A stretch of DNA of 64,000 nt from JAFGMR01 sp964632755 (GTDB taxonomy: Archaea > Halobacteriota > Methanosarcinia > Methanotrichales > Methanotrichaceae). Numbering within the stretch: the stretch's first letter is position 1; each line of letters starts with the position of its first letter. The DNA lies in the NCBI GenBank assembly GCA_964632755.1, contig CAZWDT010000001.1:1-64000 (forward strand), written 5' to 3'. Of the stretch, positions 25,239 to 33,089 are shown one piece after another. The notes under the pieces were generated by a model. It was not told the origin of the DNA and did not search any database. It saw only the letters and a list, made by a program, of their open reading frames with translations. Made by a program: the position numbers and the translations under genes.

Positions 25239-25976
25239 ATGTTTTCAACGTTCAATGGAATCGCCTTCGCCCTCGTCGTTATAATGATGCTCCAGACCGG
25301 AGGAGCGATAAAGGTCGGCTTCTCACTTTCGAACTGGGATGTGGGAGTTGGCGCTGGAGAGGAGATGATCGTGAGCCAGGGCACCTCCGTCTGGGAGAGC
25401 ATATCGAGTGATCCCGTCGAGATGAAGGTCGGCGACTTGCGAGAGGTCTCAGGCTCCGGGGATGCGCTCATGATCCAGACCTTTCAAGGGCACGACTGAG
25501 GGGAGGGCTATCTCGTCGAGCGAACCGTTCTGACCGAGGGGGCCACAAGGCTCACGGATTCCAGCGCGGCATCCCTTTGGCCCGGCTCGGCAGAGCTCTC
25601 GGCCCAGATGGCAGCCTCGGCGGAGTCTGGGTATGCCTACAACGATCTCTCCGGCAGCTACAGCGACCTCTGCTCGCTCTCTCGAAATGCCGAGATCCAT
25701 CAGGGCAGTATGAGCGTCGATCAGGAGATCGATGTTGAGAGGGGCCTTGTTACCTCCTCGCAGCAGACCGTCTACAGGGGATCGCCGCTTGATGCATATT
25801 TTTACGAGGAGGCCGCATGGAAAAACCGGGTCAGCAATGGTAAGTTCTATTGGGCATTCAATTGGGGTCCTGGCTTTGACGAACACTACACGATATCGCT
25901 TGATAGCGACTGCTCGGTCTGGCCGGAGGATCGTCAAGGTATTGTATATCTTAGCATAAGGAAAGTTCCCGGTTGA
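25239..25976 (+). pseudogene. Small exported protein gene interrupted by an in-frame TGA
   Basis: One reading frame runs from ATG 25239 to a stop at 25974-25976 except for a TGA at 25497-25499, after residue 86 (QGHD stop GEGYLVERT). Joined, it would be ~245 residues: a hydrophobic signal-like N-terminus (GIAFALVVIMMLQTGGAIK), then SLSNWDVGVGAGEEMI and a beta-rich body ending VYLSIRKVPG. Both parts have normal codon use, so this looks like a recent nonsense mutation rather than two genes. No Sec machinery or insertion element is visible. No family is recognised. It is divergent from fdhA. Confidence 0.7.
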
Positions 25977-26109
25977 TTTATCGAAATCGAGAGTATGACG
26001 GAAGCCGCCTAATTGCATGGCATAGGGTGAATGCTGATCTTTCGGGGGAGACGATGGCTGCACAAGGGTGGAGGAAGGATTTATAACGTCGCCAAATCGC
26101 GAAGCCGAT

Positions 26110-26343
26110 ATATCTCTGAGTACACGTATTCAGATGCAAAGGAACTAACCTCTTATCAGAAACGAGTTGCAAAAGATGGAGATGCAAGAGGGCGAGAGCA
26201 ACAGCAGCGCGATCGATAGGCTGCTTGGGCGCGAGAAGATGGGCCTTGTAGATTACTTCGGCTCTATCGAGGACGAGGATCTGCTTAGGGGACTTGTTGA
26301 GGACTCCAGGAAGATAAGGGAGCTATCGAGATCCAGAATATGA
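26110..26343 (+). pseudogene. VapB/DUF217-type antitoxin remnant
   Basis: In one frame, ISLSTRIQMQRN, a TAA stop at 26146, then NELQKMEMQEGESNSSAIDR continuing LLGREKMGLVDYFGS and ending ELSRSRI. This follows the pattern of the small archaeal antitoxins that begin with an ISLS strand and contain GESFSD-like and RLL segments. The stop codon breaks the DNA-binding end; translation from ATG 26176 would give only 54 residues. Its TGA overlaps the ATG of the next remnant. Confidence 0.6.
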
Positions 26344-26468
26344 TCGTCCTCGACACAAGCGCCCTCACTAAATTGATTGACAAGGATCGATTTAAACAAG
26401 AGCTGAGAGGCTGTATTGAGAGATCTAAGATCGATCCCCTTGAGGCAAAGAAGATATGGAGAGCCTAA
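26340..26468 (+). pseudogene. vapC: VapC (PIN-domain toxin) remnant
   Basis: Begins MIVLDTSALTKLIDKDRF, the first catalytic-aspartate strand of PIN-domain RNases, in the ATGA overlap arrangement typical of vapBC. It then stops after 42 residues instead of ~130, with no further PIN motifs in any frame, so the toxin is inactive. Confidence 0.65.
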
Positions 26469-26758
26469 TCTTCATCGCTTATTCATACGCCAGGCTGAGG
26501 GGCGGCCTGGAAAGGATTCGACTGAGCGGATGCAGCAATGGTGGCGGGTTGGTGAGGTCAAGTCCTGCACACAAATGGCGACGGCTACATCACGACCGCC
26601 CCGGCGTCCCGCGCCGGGGGCTGGGATGCTGGCGGATCATGATCATCTCCATTTTCATGAGATAGTTTGTTATCATTTGCAGGTTTGTATTCAGATTTAA
26701 CGATCGATTCACATCGTTTCTTAGATGCACGTTGCGTCAGTATACCGTATTACCTCCC
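26469..26758. other. Non-coding stretch after the vapBC remnant
   Basis: A 290-base gap with no gene. One plus-strand frame near 26570-26630 reads TNGDGYITTAPASR, reminiscent of a dockerin calcium loop, but it is too short and broken to annotate. Confidence 0.5.
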
Positions 26759-27379
26759 CTATTCCACCACCCCCACCAGCTCCGCCCATACCTCCTCTCG
26801 CATGACCTCTTGCCCCATAATCCGCATCGTCCAGCGCACAGCCTCCGCCCGTATCGCCTGCATCCCGCAGAAGAGGGCCCCCGCCTCCTCCGGCGTGAAG
26901 TAGTGGGTGATCGTTCCTACGCCGCGGCGAAACGTCCCCTGCTCGACCTCCTCGCCCCGACCAAAGCGCATGTCTCCATCCCCAAACTCCCGAAAGAAGA
27001 GCCTCCCTCCGGGCAGAAGCACGCGAGCCGCCTCCCGCGCGGAAGCCCGCCTCTCGCCTTCGAGCAGATGACCGAAGACGTGATAGGCGAGGATGTAATC
27101 GAAGCAGGCATCCCGGAAGGGAAGGGCGCGAGCATCGGCGAGGATCAGGGGGGAGGCGGGGGCCGCGCCGCGGGCAAGGGCGAGCGCCTGCTTCGATATG
27201 TCGAGGCCGATTGACTGCAATCCACGGTCCGCCGCAAGCGTAAGGGTCTTTCCGTCGCCGCAGCCAAGCTCCAGTATCCGCGATCCCTGAGGAAGCTCGG
27301 GCAGATCCCCGGCGCCGCCCCAGAGCCTCCCGCGCCTTTCGTAATCGCGATCCCAGGCCCTCAGGTGATCCTTCGCCAT
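26759..27379 (-). CDS. Class I SAM-dependent methyltransferase
   Basis: A 206-residue Rossmann methyltransferase. Motif I is ILELGCGDGKTLTLA (near 34-48), motif II ends IGLDIS, motif III includes ADARALPF and motif IV FDYILAYHVFGHLL. The C-terminal part has ITHYFTPEEAGALF. The substrate is not predictable; it resembles UbiE/Methyltransf_11 enzymes. It is transcribed divergently from the ADP-ribosylglycohydrolase gene, with a dispersed repeat between them. Confidence 0.85.
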   Translation of the reverse strand: MAKDHLRAWDRDYERRGRLWGGAGDLPELPQGSRILELGCGDGKTLTLAADRGLQSIGLDISKQALALARGAAPASPLILADARALPFRDACFDYILAYHVFGHLLEGERRASAREAARVLLPGGRLFFREFGDGDMRFGRGEEVEQGTFRRGVGTITHYFTPEEAGALFCGMQAIRAEAVRWTMRIMGQEVMREEVWAELVGVVE

Positions 27380-27480
27380 TCGATACAGATGTTGAAGGCC
27401 CGAGTGATAATCCTTCCCAAAGATTGGCGCTTCGCTGAACTATGTAGAAAGGGATCACCGCCCTGTTCCCTGTTTGTACA

Positions 27481-27642
27481 TATTGTCAACTTTGGCACGC
27501 CTGAACTTCGATGGATCAATCACGAATACGCATACATATACCCTAATTATATGTGTTTTAAGGTAGAATATTAGCGTTCATTCGCGTTCATTCGTGGTTG
27601 AAATAGGAAGGAAAGTGCTCGCCCACATCAAACAGCGAGGAA
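27481..27642. repeat. Dispersed ~160-bp intergenic repeat, copy B
   Basis: Second copy of the repeat at 8349-8508, same orientation. The core agaatattagcgttcattc and the following gcgttcattcgtggttga are identical in both; flanks diverge to ~70% identity. Here it lies in a divergent intergenic region (methyltransferase/ADP-ribosylglycohydrolase), whereas copy A lies between convergent genes. Confidence 0.85.
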
Positions 27643-27675
27643 CTCTTTTTATCCAGACGGATCGAAAAGCCGATC

Positions 27676-28620
27676 ATGATCGACCTTCAGGACCGCATAA
27701 AGGGTTCTCTCCTTGGCCTCGCTGTGGGCGATGCCCTCGGGATGCCGGTCGAGGGCCTCGATAGAGCGGAGATTAAAAGGCGCTTTGGGCGCGTGACGGA
27801 GATGATAGCCCCCGGGGAAGGCCACTTTCACTACGGCCTGAGGGCCGGCCAGTACACCGACGACACCGAGGAGACGCTCATTCTCGCAAAGTCCATGATC
27901 GAGGCCCGCGGCTTCTCCTGCGACCTCTTCAGCCAAAGGCTTGCCGACTGGGGCTCGTCCTGGGCCTCGGGTCTGGACCGAGGCGTGGGAATTGCAACGC
28001 GTTCATCAGTCGAGGCCTTGATCGCCAGCAAGGGCTGGAGGGAGACGGGCTCCCCAATTCCAACATGCGGATCTGCCATGCGGGTTGCCCCTATCGGCCT
28101 CGTCTACCACTGCAACCTCGATATCGTCTGCCGGTACGCCGATCTGCAGAGCCTTCCGACCCACACTTCCACCTCGTCGAGGGCGGGGGCTGTAGCAGTT
28201 GCCGCAGGGGTTGCGCTCTCGCTCCAAGGCCGAAGGCCCCTTGCCGTCATCGAGAAGGCATCGGCCCTGGCAGGCCGCGTGGACAGCAAGATGGGAGAAG
28301 CGCTTCGAATGGTCATCGATCTTTTGGAGGAGGACGAGAAGGTTGCCGTAAGGACTCTAGGAAACTCGCCTGCGACGGTCGAGACCGTCCCTTCTGCCTT
28401 CTATTACTTCCTGAAGTATCCGCCAGAGGAGGCGGTCTCGTCTGCTGCTTCCGGCGGGGGCGACTCGGACTCGATTGCGGGAATAGCAGGAGCCCTTGCT
28501 GGAGCTGCCAGCGGCAGTGCGTGGATTCCAGAGCGCTGGCTCTCCATTCTGGAGGGCAAGGAGATGATATCGGCAATCGGGGAGGATCTCGCAAGGCTTA
28601 GCGAGAGCTTATGTCGATAG
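27676..28620 (+). CDS. ADP-ribosylglycohydrolase family protein (DraG-like)
   Basis: A 314-residue all-helical ADP-ribosylglycohydrolase. The fold's two metal-binding signatures are present: an early GDALGMPVEG and TDDTEETL (near 49-56), and a late GGDSDSIAGIAGALAGA (near 258-274). Such enzymes remove ADP-ribose from protein Arg, Asn or nucleic-acid ends. No ADP-ribosyltransferase (DraT) or nitrogenase gene is nearby, so the substrate is open. ATG 27676 gives the standard IKGSLLGLAVGDALG start. Confidence 0.9.
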   Translation: MIDLQDRIKGSLLGLAVGDALGMPVEGLDRAEIKRRFGRVTEMIAPGEGHFHYGLRAGQYTDDTEETLILAKSMIEARGFSCDLFSQRLADWGSSWASGLDRGVGIATRSSVEALIASKGWRETGSPIPTCGSAMRVAPIGLVYHCNLDIVCRYADLQSLPTHTSTSSRAGAVAVAAGVALSLQGRRPLAVIEKASALAGRVDSKMGEALRMVIDLLEEDEKVAVRTLGNSPATVETVPSAFYYFLKYPPEEAVSSAASGGGDSDSIAGIAGALAGAASGSAWIPERWLSILEGKEMISAIGEDLARLSESLCR

Positions 28621-28636
28621 GCGCAGCGTGTTAAAT

Positions 28637-28646
28637 TTATATAAGC
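28637..28646 (+). promoter_or_regulatory. TATA box of argC
   Basis: The tract tttatataag lies 20-29 bases before the argC ATG at 28666, indicating a leaderless transcript for the arginine cluster. Confidence 0.65.
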
Positions 28647-28665
28647 AGGGTCGAGTGCTCCCTCT

Positions 28666-29688
28666 ATGTTGGACATCGGCATAATCGGCGGATCTGGTTA
28701 TACCGGAGGCGAGCTACTTCGCCTCCTATCATGCCATCCGGAGGCAGAAGCGGTCTGCATTACATCCAGGAAGCTCGCCGGAAAGGATGTGGCAAGCGCT
28801 CACCAACACCTGCGCGGCATTTATGACCTCAAGTTCGAGGCGCCGACGGCTGCTGAGGTGGCTGATCGATGCGACGTCGTATTCACGGCCGTACCCCACG
28901 GGACTGCGATGGACTGGGTGCCAGCGCTTCTCGACAGCGGGGCGAAAGTGATCGATCTAAGCTCCGACTACCGCCTGCCAGTCGACGTCTTCGAGAAGAC
29001 CTACGGCATCACACACCGCGCCCCAAGGGAGGCGGTATTCGGCCTTCCCGAGCTCCACCCCGAGGTTGCGAAAGCCAACTTAATCGGAAACCCCGGCTGC
29101 TACCCTACAGGGGCGATCCTCGCAACAGCTCCGCTTGCCAAGGCCGGGATCATCGAGAGGGTGATCTTCGACTCGAAGTCGGGCGTCTCAGGGGCAGGGG
29201 CGGAGCCCTCCGAGACGAGCCACTACCCAAACCTCGCAGAGAACATCCGATGCTACAAGATCACCAACCACCGCCACGTCCCCGAGATCCGCCAGGAGCT
29301 CGCCCTCCTTGCAGGCAACGTCAAGGTCAGCTTCACCCCACACGTCATCCCCACTGTGCGGGGGATACTCACAACGGCGCACGTCATAGTCAAGGAGGAG
29401 AAGGCGGACGTCATCCAGGACAGGGCAGCCGTCTCAGAGATCTACGAGCAGTTCTACAAGAACGCTCCCTTCGTCAGGATGACAGGAGTGCCCATGCTCG
29501 GAAACGTCCGATGCTCCAACTTCTGCGACATAGGGTTCGAGGCGGAGAAGGGCGAGGACAGGCTCGTTGCGATCTCCGCCATCGACAACCTCGTCAAGGG
29601 CGCATCCGGCCAGGCCATCCAGAACATGAACCTCATGATGGGACTCGCTGAGACTGCGGGCCTCTGGTTCCCGGGAGGAGCGCCCTGA
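28666..29688 (+). CDS. argC: N-acetyl-gamma-glutamyl-phosphate reductase
   Basis: A 340-residue NADPH-dependent enzyme for the third step of arginine synthesis. The Rossmann motif IIGGSGYTGGELLRLL is at the N-terminus, the catalytic cysteine is C145 in GNPGCYPTGAILA, and the HRHVPEI segment with the catalytic His follows. It opens the argC-CBS-argJ-argH run and has its own TATA box. Confidence 0.96.
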   Translation: MLDIGIIGGSGYTGGELLRLLSCHPEAEAVCITSRKLAGKDVASAHQHLRGIYDLKFEAPTAAEVADRCDVVFTAVPHGTAMDWVPALLDSGAKVIDLSSDYRLPVDVFEKTYGITHRAPREAVFGLPELHPEVAKANLIGNPGCYPTGAILATAPLAKAGIIERVIFDSKSGVSGAGAEPSETSHYPNLAENIRCYKITNHRHVPEIRQELALLAGNVKVSFTPHVIPTVRGILTTAHVIVKEEKADVIQDRAAVSEIYEQFYKNAPFVRMTGVPMLGNVRCSNFCDIGFEAEKGEDRLVAISAIDNLVKGASGQAIQNMNLMMGLAETAGLWFPGGAP

Positions 29689-29726
29689 AGCGGAGATAGA
29701 GAAGAAGAGGACAATCCCCATAAGCC

Positions 29727-30239
29727 ATGGAGACGGATAAGGAGAAGGGAATCGAGATGAAGGTAAGCGATGTTATGAACTCCGAGCCGGTGACCTGCCA
29801 AGAGGATGCCCCGGTAAGCGACGCAGCGCGGCTGCTTCGAGAGAAGAGGATAAGCGGAATGCCAGTCTTGTTGGGCGAGAAGGTTGTGGGCGTCGTCTCC
29901 GAGTCCGATCTCCTGAGGCTTCTCTCGGACGAGGGCGAGGATGGAGGCCTCTGGCTCCCTAGCCCCCTCGAGATCCTGGAGGTGCCGGTTAGAGACCTCA
30001 TCAGATGGGAGAGGTTGAAGATCTCCCTCGGCGAGATCGAGAAGATGTCGGTTGCCGATGTGATGAACCGCCAAGTCCACCTCGTAGCGCCGGACCAATC
30101 GATCGAGGAGGCGGCGGAGATGATGGTTCGCCACAGGATCAACCGCCTTCCCGTTGTGGAGGAAGGAAGGCTTGTTGGAATAGTCACCCGGGGAGACATC
30201 ATATCAGGGCTTGGAGGAGACCTGGATGAGGGAGATTGA
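29727..30239 (+). CDS. Two-CBS-domain protein within the arginine cluster
   Basis: A 170-residue protein made of a CBS pair: VSDVMNSEPVTCQEDAPVSD with GMPVLLGEKVVGVVSESD, a ~35-residue insert (residues ~70-105), then VADVMNRQVHLVAPDQSIEE with RLPVVEEGRLVGIVTRGD. Both halves keep the SESD/TRGD aspartates that usually contact ribose of adenosine nucleotides. CBS pairs sense AMP, ATP, SAM or similar ligands. It overlaps the start of argJ by 14 bases, so it is cotranscribed and translationally coupled; an energy or SAM-responsive regulatory role for arginine synthesis is an inference. Confidence 0.9.
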   Translation: METDKEKGIEMKVSDVMNSEPVTCQEDAPVSDAARLLREKRISGMPVLLGEKVVGVVSESDLLRLLSDEGEDGGLWLPSPLEILEVPVRDLIRWERLKISLGEIEKMSVADVMNRQVHLVAPDQSIEEAAEMMVRHRINRLPVVEEGRLVGIVTRGDIISGLGGDLDEGD

Positions 30240-31392
30240 GGGAGGCATATCTGCAATCGACGGCCTTTCGGGCTGCGGGATCCGGCGGGACCGGTACGGC
30301 CTTGCGATGATTGCCTGCAGCGGCGTTGGTGCAGGGGTCTTCACCAGGAACAAGGTTCGAGCAGCCCCAATCGATCTGACTGCAGGAAACCTCGCAAGGG
30401 AAGGCCGCCTCGACGGGGTGATTGCAAACAGCGGCTGTGCTAACGCTTACACGGGTGCGAAGGGGCTGGATGATGCAGGAGAGATGGCAGGCATCCTTGC
30501 CAAGATCCTGAAGACCGAGAGATCCCGCATAGCCGTTGCCTCAACCGGGGTCATCGGCCGCTATCTGGACATTGACCTGCTTAGAGCCCTCGCCGAGGAA
30601 GCAAAAGGATCCTTCAGCGAAACGCCGCAGGCAAGCCAGGATGCTGCACGCGCGATCATGACTACCGACACCAGGATCAAGGAGGCGGCAGTCGAGCACG
30701 GCGGCATAAGGGTGGCCGGGATCTGCAAGGGGGCGGGGATGATAGAGCCCAATATGGCAACGATGCTCGCCTTCCTCTACACCGACGCGGAGATCTCGCG
30801 CGATGACCTCGCGGAGAGCCTCGCAGAAGCGGTCGATTCCAGCTTCAACATGCTCACCGTCGACGGCGACACGAGCACGAACGACATGGTACTGATCACG
30901 GCAACCGGCAGGCGAAGCTGCCAAAAAGAGGTATTCAAGGAGGCCTTGGGCCATGTATGCATCTCCCTCGCCCGGAAGATGGCAAGAGATGGAGAAGGCG
31001 CAAGCAAGTACATGGAGACCGTCGTCTCCGGCGCTAGAACGAACGAGGATGCACGACTCGCGGCAAAAGCCGTCTCCAGGAGCAACCTCGTGAAGACCGC
31101 GATCTACGGAGAGGATCCGAACTGGGGCCGCATAGTATGCGCTCTAGGAAGGTCGGGAGCCGATTTCGATCCCAATGATATCTCCCTTCGATTCCGGGGG
31201 ACCGGAGGCGAGGTGAAGCTAGTCGATCGGGGGAGAATCGTCGATGGAGTCTTGGAGGAGGCAGAGAGGCTGATGAAAGGCGAAGAGATCTACATCTTAA
31301 TCGACCTCCACTCTGGAGAGGGCACTGCCCGCTCGTTCGGCTGTGACCTGACACACGAATACATCGATATCAACGCCAATTATACAACCTGA
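30226..31392 (+). CDS. argJ: Glutamate N-acetyltransferase / ornithine acetyltransferase
   Basis: A 388-residue ArgJ that moves acetyl from N-acetylornithine to glutamate, closing the acetyl cycle. The self-cleavage site is in EPNMATMLAF, where the Thr after Ala becomes the nucleophile of the beta chain; the oxyanion segment STGVIGRYL and the C-terminal HEYIDINANYTT end are intact. ATG 30226 is inside the CBS gene; the frame extends to a TTG at 30211, which is less likely. argH starts 12 bases after the stop. Confidence 0.95.
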   Translation: MREIEGGISAIDGLSGCGIRRDRYGLAMIACSGVGAGVFTRNKVRAAPIDLTAGNLAREGRLDGVIANSGCANAYTGAKGLDDAGEMAGILAKILKTERSRIAVASTGVIGRYLDIDLLRALAEEAKGSFSETPQASQDAARAIMTTDTRIKEAAVEHGGIRVAGICKGAGMIEPNMATMLAFLYTDAEISRDDLAESLAEAVDSSFNMLTVDGDTSTNDMVLITATGRRSCQKEVFKEALGHVCISLARKMARDGEGASKYMETVVSGARTNEDARLAAKAVSRSNLVKTAIYGEDPNWGRIVCALGRSGADFDPNDISLRFRGTGGEVKLVDRGRIVDGVLEEAERLMKGEEIYILIDLHSGEGTARSFGCDLTHEYIDINANYTT

Positions 31393-31404
31393 GGTGGATG
31401 ATCG

Positions 31405-32838
31405 ATGCTGCTGAGGGAAGGAAGGCTGGGCAAGATCTCCGACGATGTCCTGGAGTTTATATCATCGAGAGAGGCCGATCATCGGATATTCGAGGCAGAC
31501 CTCTTGGTCGACAGGGCCCATCTGATCATGCTAAGTGAAGCAGGCCTCATATCTGAGGAAGACGCATCGAGCATCATCCAGGCGCTCGATGAAATCGAGG
31601 AGGCCGATCTGGGGCCGGGCGAGGACGTGCACGAGGCAATCGAGGCCTATCTGATCGCCCAGGTTGGAGAGGTTGGGGGGCGAATGCATATGGGAAGGTC
31701 GCGAAACGACGAGGTTGCAACCTGCATCCGCCTGGCCCTTCGAGGGGAGATCCTCGACCTGATGGAAGAGGTGCTCTCCCTCACCGAGACAATATGGAGG
31801 AGGGCTGCTGAGACACGCGAGACGCTCTCACCAGGATTCACCCATACGCAGCACGCACAACCAACCACTTTAGCCCATCATCTAATCGCCCACGGCGATG
31901 CCCTCTCCCGCGATCTGGATAGGCTAATGGATGCTTACGCCCGCCTGAACAAGAGCCCCCTTGGATCGGCCGCCTTCGCCTCGACCGGCTTTCCAATAGA
32001 CCGAAGGCGGACATGCGAGCTGCTCGGCTTCGACGGCCTTATAGAGAACAGCATGGATGCCGTGTCGACTAGGGACTTCATATTGGAGGCGCTCTCAGCC
32101 CTATCGATCCAGATGGTCACGCTCAGCCGGCTCGCCGAGGAGCTGATACTCTGGTCCACAACGGAGTTCGCCTATATCGAGATCGACGACCTCTTCGCTT
32201 CGACTAGCTCGATCATGCCCCAGAAGAAAAATCCGGATACGGCAGAGCTCGTCAGGGCAAAGGCGGGCTCGGTCCTCGGAAGCCTGACTGCTGCACTTGC
32301 GATATGCAAGGCCCTTCCCCTGAGCTACAACCGGGATCTGCAGGAGGTAACCCCCCATCTGTGGAGGGCTCTCTCCTGGACGCGAGGCTCGACCAGGATC
32401 ATGAATGGGTGCATGGCATCCGTCCGCTTCGATAAGGATCGCCTTGAGGAGAGCGCTGGAGCCGGCTTCTCCACGGCAACGGAGCTTGCCGACTCGCTCG
32501 TCCGGTCGACCGGTATTCCATTTCGAAAGGCCCATAGGATCGTAGGAGCGCTTGCTGCGACGGGGCATCTCCCCGGAATCGAGGACCTCGACAGAGCAGG
32601 GGAGCCATTGGGAATCAGGCCGAGCGAGATGGGCTTTGGCGAGCGGGACCTCGAAGATGCGCTCGACCCTCGCCGAAACGTCGAGAGGAGGGACCAGCCG
32701 GGCGGACCGGCCCCCGCCGAGACCTCCCGGATGCTCCTAGTGAGGGAAGAGCAGCTCCTGCAATATCGATCCAGGATTGGGGAGATGCGAGAGAAGGTCG
32801 AGCGCGCCCTCCTTCAATTGCGGAGCATCTCTTCATAG
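31405..32838 (+). CDS. argH: Argininosuccinate lyase
   Basis: A 477-residue member of the fumarase/aspartase superfamily that releases arginine and fumarate. The signature SSIMPQKKNPDTAELVRAKAG is split around residues 271-291, and MHMGRSRNDEVATCIRLALR with GFTHTQHAQPTT carries the other active-site residues. The C-terminal ~50 residues vary from the family (a basic, Pro-rich linker RNVERRDQPGGPAPAE). ATG 31405 follows gaggtggatgatcg. It is the last arginine gene of the run. Confidence 0.95.
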   Translation: MLLREGRLGKISDDVLEFISSREADHRIFEADLLVDRAHLIMLSEAGLISEEDASSIIQALDEIEEADLGPGEDVHEAIEAYLIAQVGEVGGRMHMGRSRNDEVATCIRLALRGEILDLMEEVLSLTETIWRRAAETRETLSPGFTHTQHAQPTTLAHHLIAHGDALSRDLDRLMDAYARLNKSPLGSAAFASTGFPIDRRRTCELLGFDGLIENSMDAVSTRDFILEALSALSIQMVTLSRLAEELILWSTTEFAYIEIDDLFASTSSIMPQKKNPDTAELVRAKAGSVLGSLTAALAICKALPLSYNRDLQEVTPHLWRALSWTRGSTRIMNGCMASVRFDKDRLEESAGAGFSTATELADSLVRSTGIPFRKAHRIVGALAATGHLPGIEDLDRAGEPLGIRPSEMGFGERDLEDALDPRRNVERRDQPGGPAPAETSRMLLVREEQLLQYRSRIGEMREKVERALLQLRSISS

Positions 32839-32840
32839 GG

Positions 32841-33089
32841 ATGAGACCCCTTCCAGGCCGACGATGGATCGGCCTTGCCCTGGTCGGCCTCTCCTTCCCG
32901 ATCTATGGGATGCTTCTGGTCGTTCCCATGCTCACCCTCTCCATCGAGGGGAAGGCCTTGCTCTCCGCAGCAATCGTCGTCGCCGGGGAGGCCGCCTTCT
33001 GGCTTGGAGCAATCATTCTTGGCCGGGAGGTTTTGTCCCCCCTTGGATTCCTTCGGCGTCTCCGCCGTCCTCCGTCCGGCAAGCCTTGA
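32841..33089 (+). CDS. Two-helix membrane protein, transporter-suffix-domain-like
   Basis: An 82-residue protein starting two bases after argH. Two hydrophobic segments (residues ~10-32 and 38-62) with a conserved-looking VPMLTLS turn and GREVLSPLGFLRR end resemble the short transporter suffix domain proteins. Its last 77 bases overlap the 3' end of the histidine kinase gene on the other strand. Confidence 0.55.
   Translation: MRPLPGRRWIGLALVGLSFPIYGMLLVVPMLTLSIEGKALLSAAIVVAGEAAFWLGAIILGREVLSPLGFLRRLRRPPSGKP

Noticed and set aside
25497..25499. Selenocysteine or pyrrolysine recoding of the in-frame stop
   Set aside because: Pyl uses TAG, and there is no sign of Sec use here (FdhA has Cys at the Sec position); a nonsense mutation is simpler.
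26570..26640. Dockerin fragment
   Set aside because: A single calcium-loop-like string in one frame, with no second loop and stop codons on both sides.
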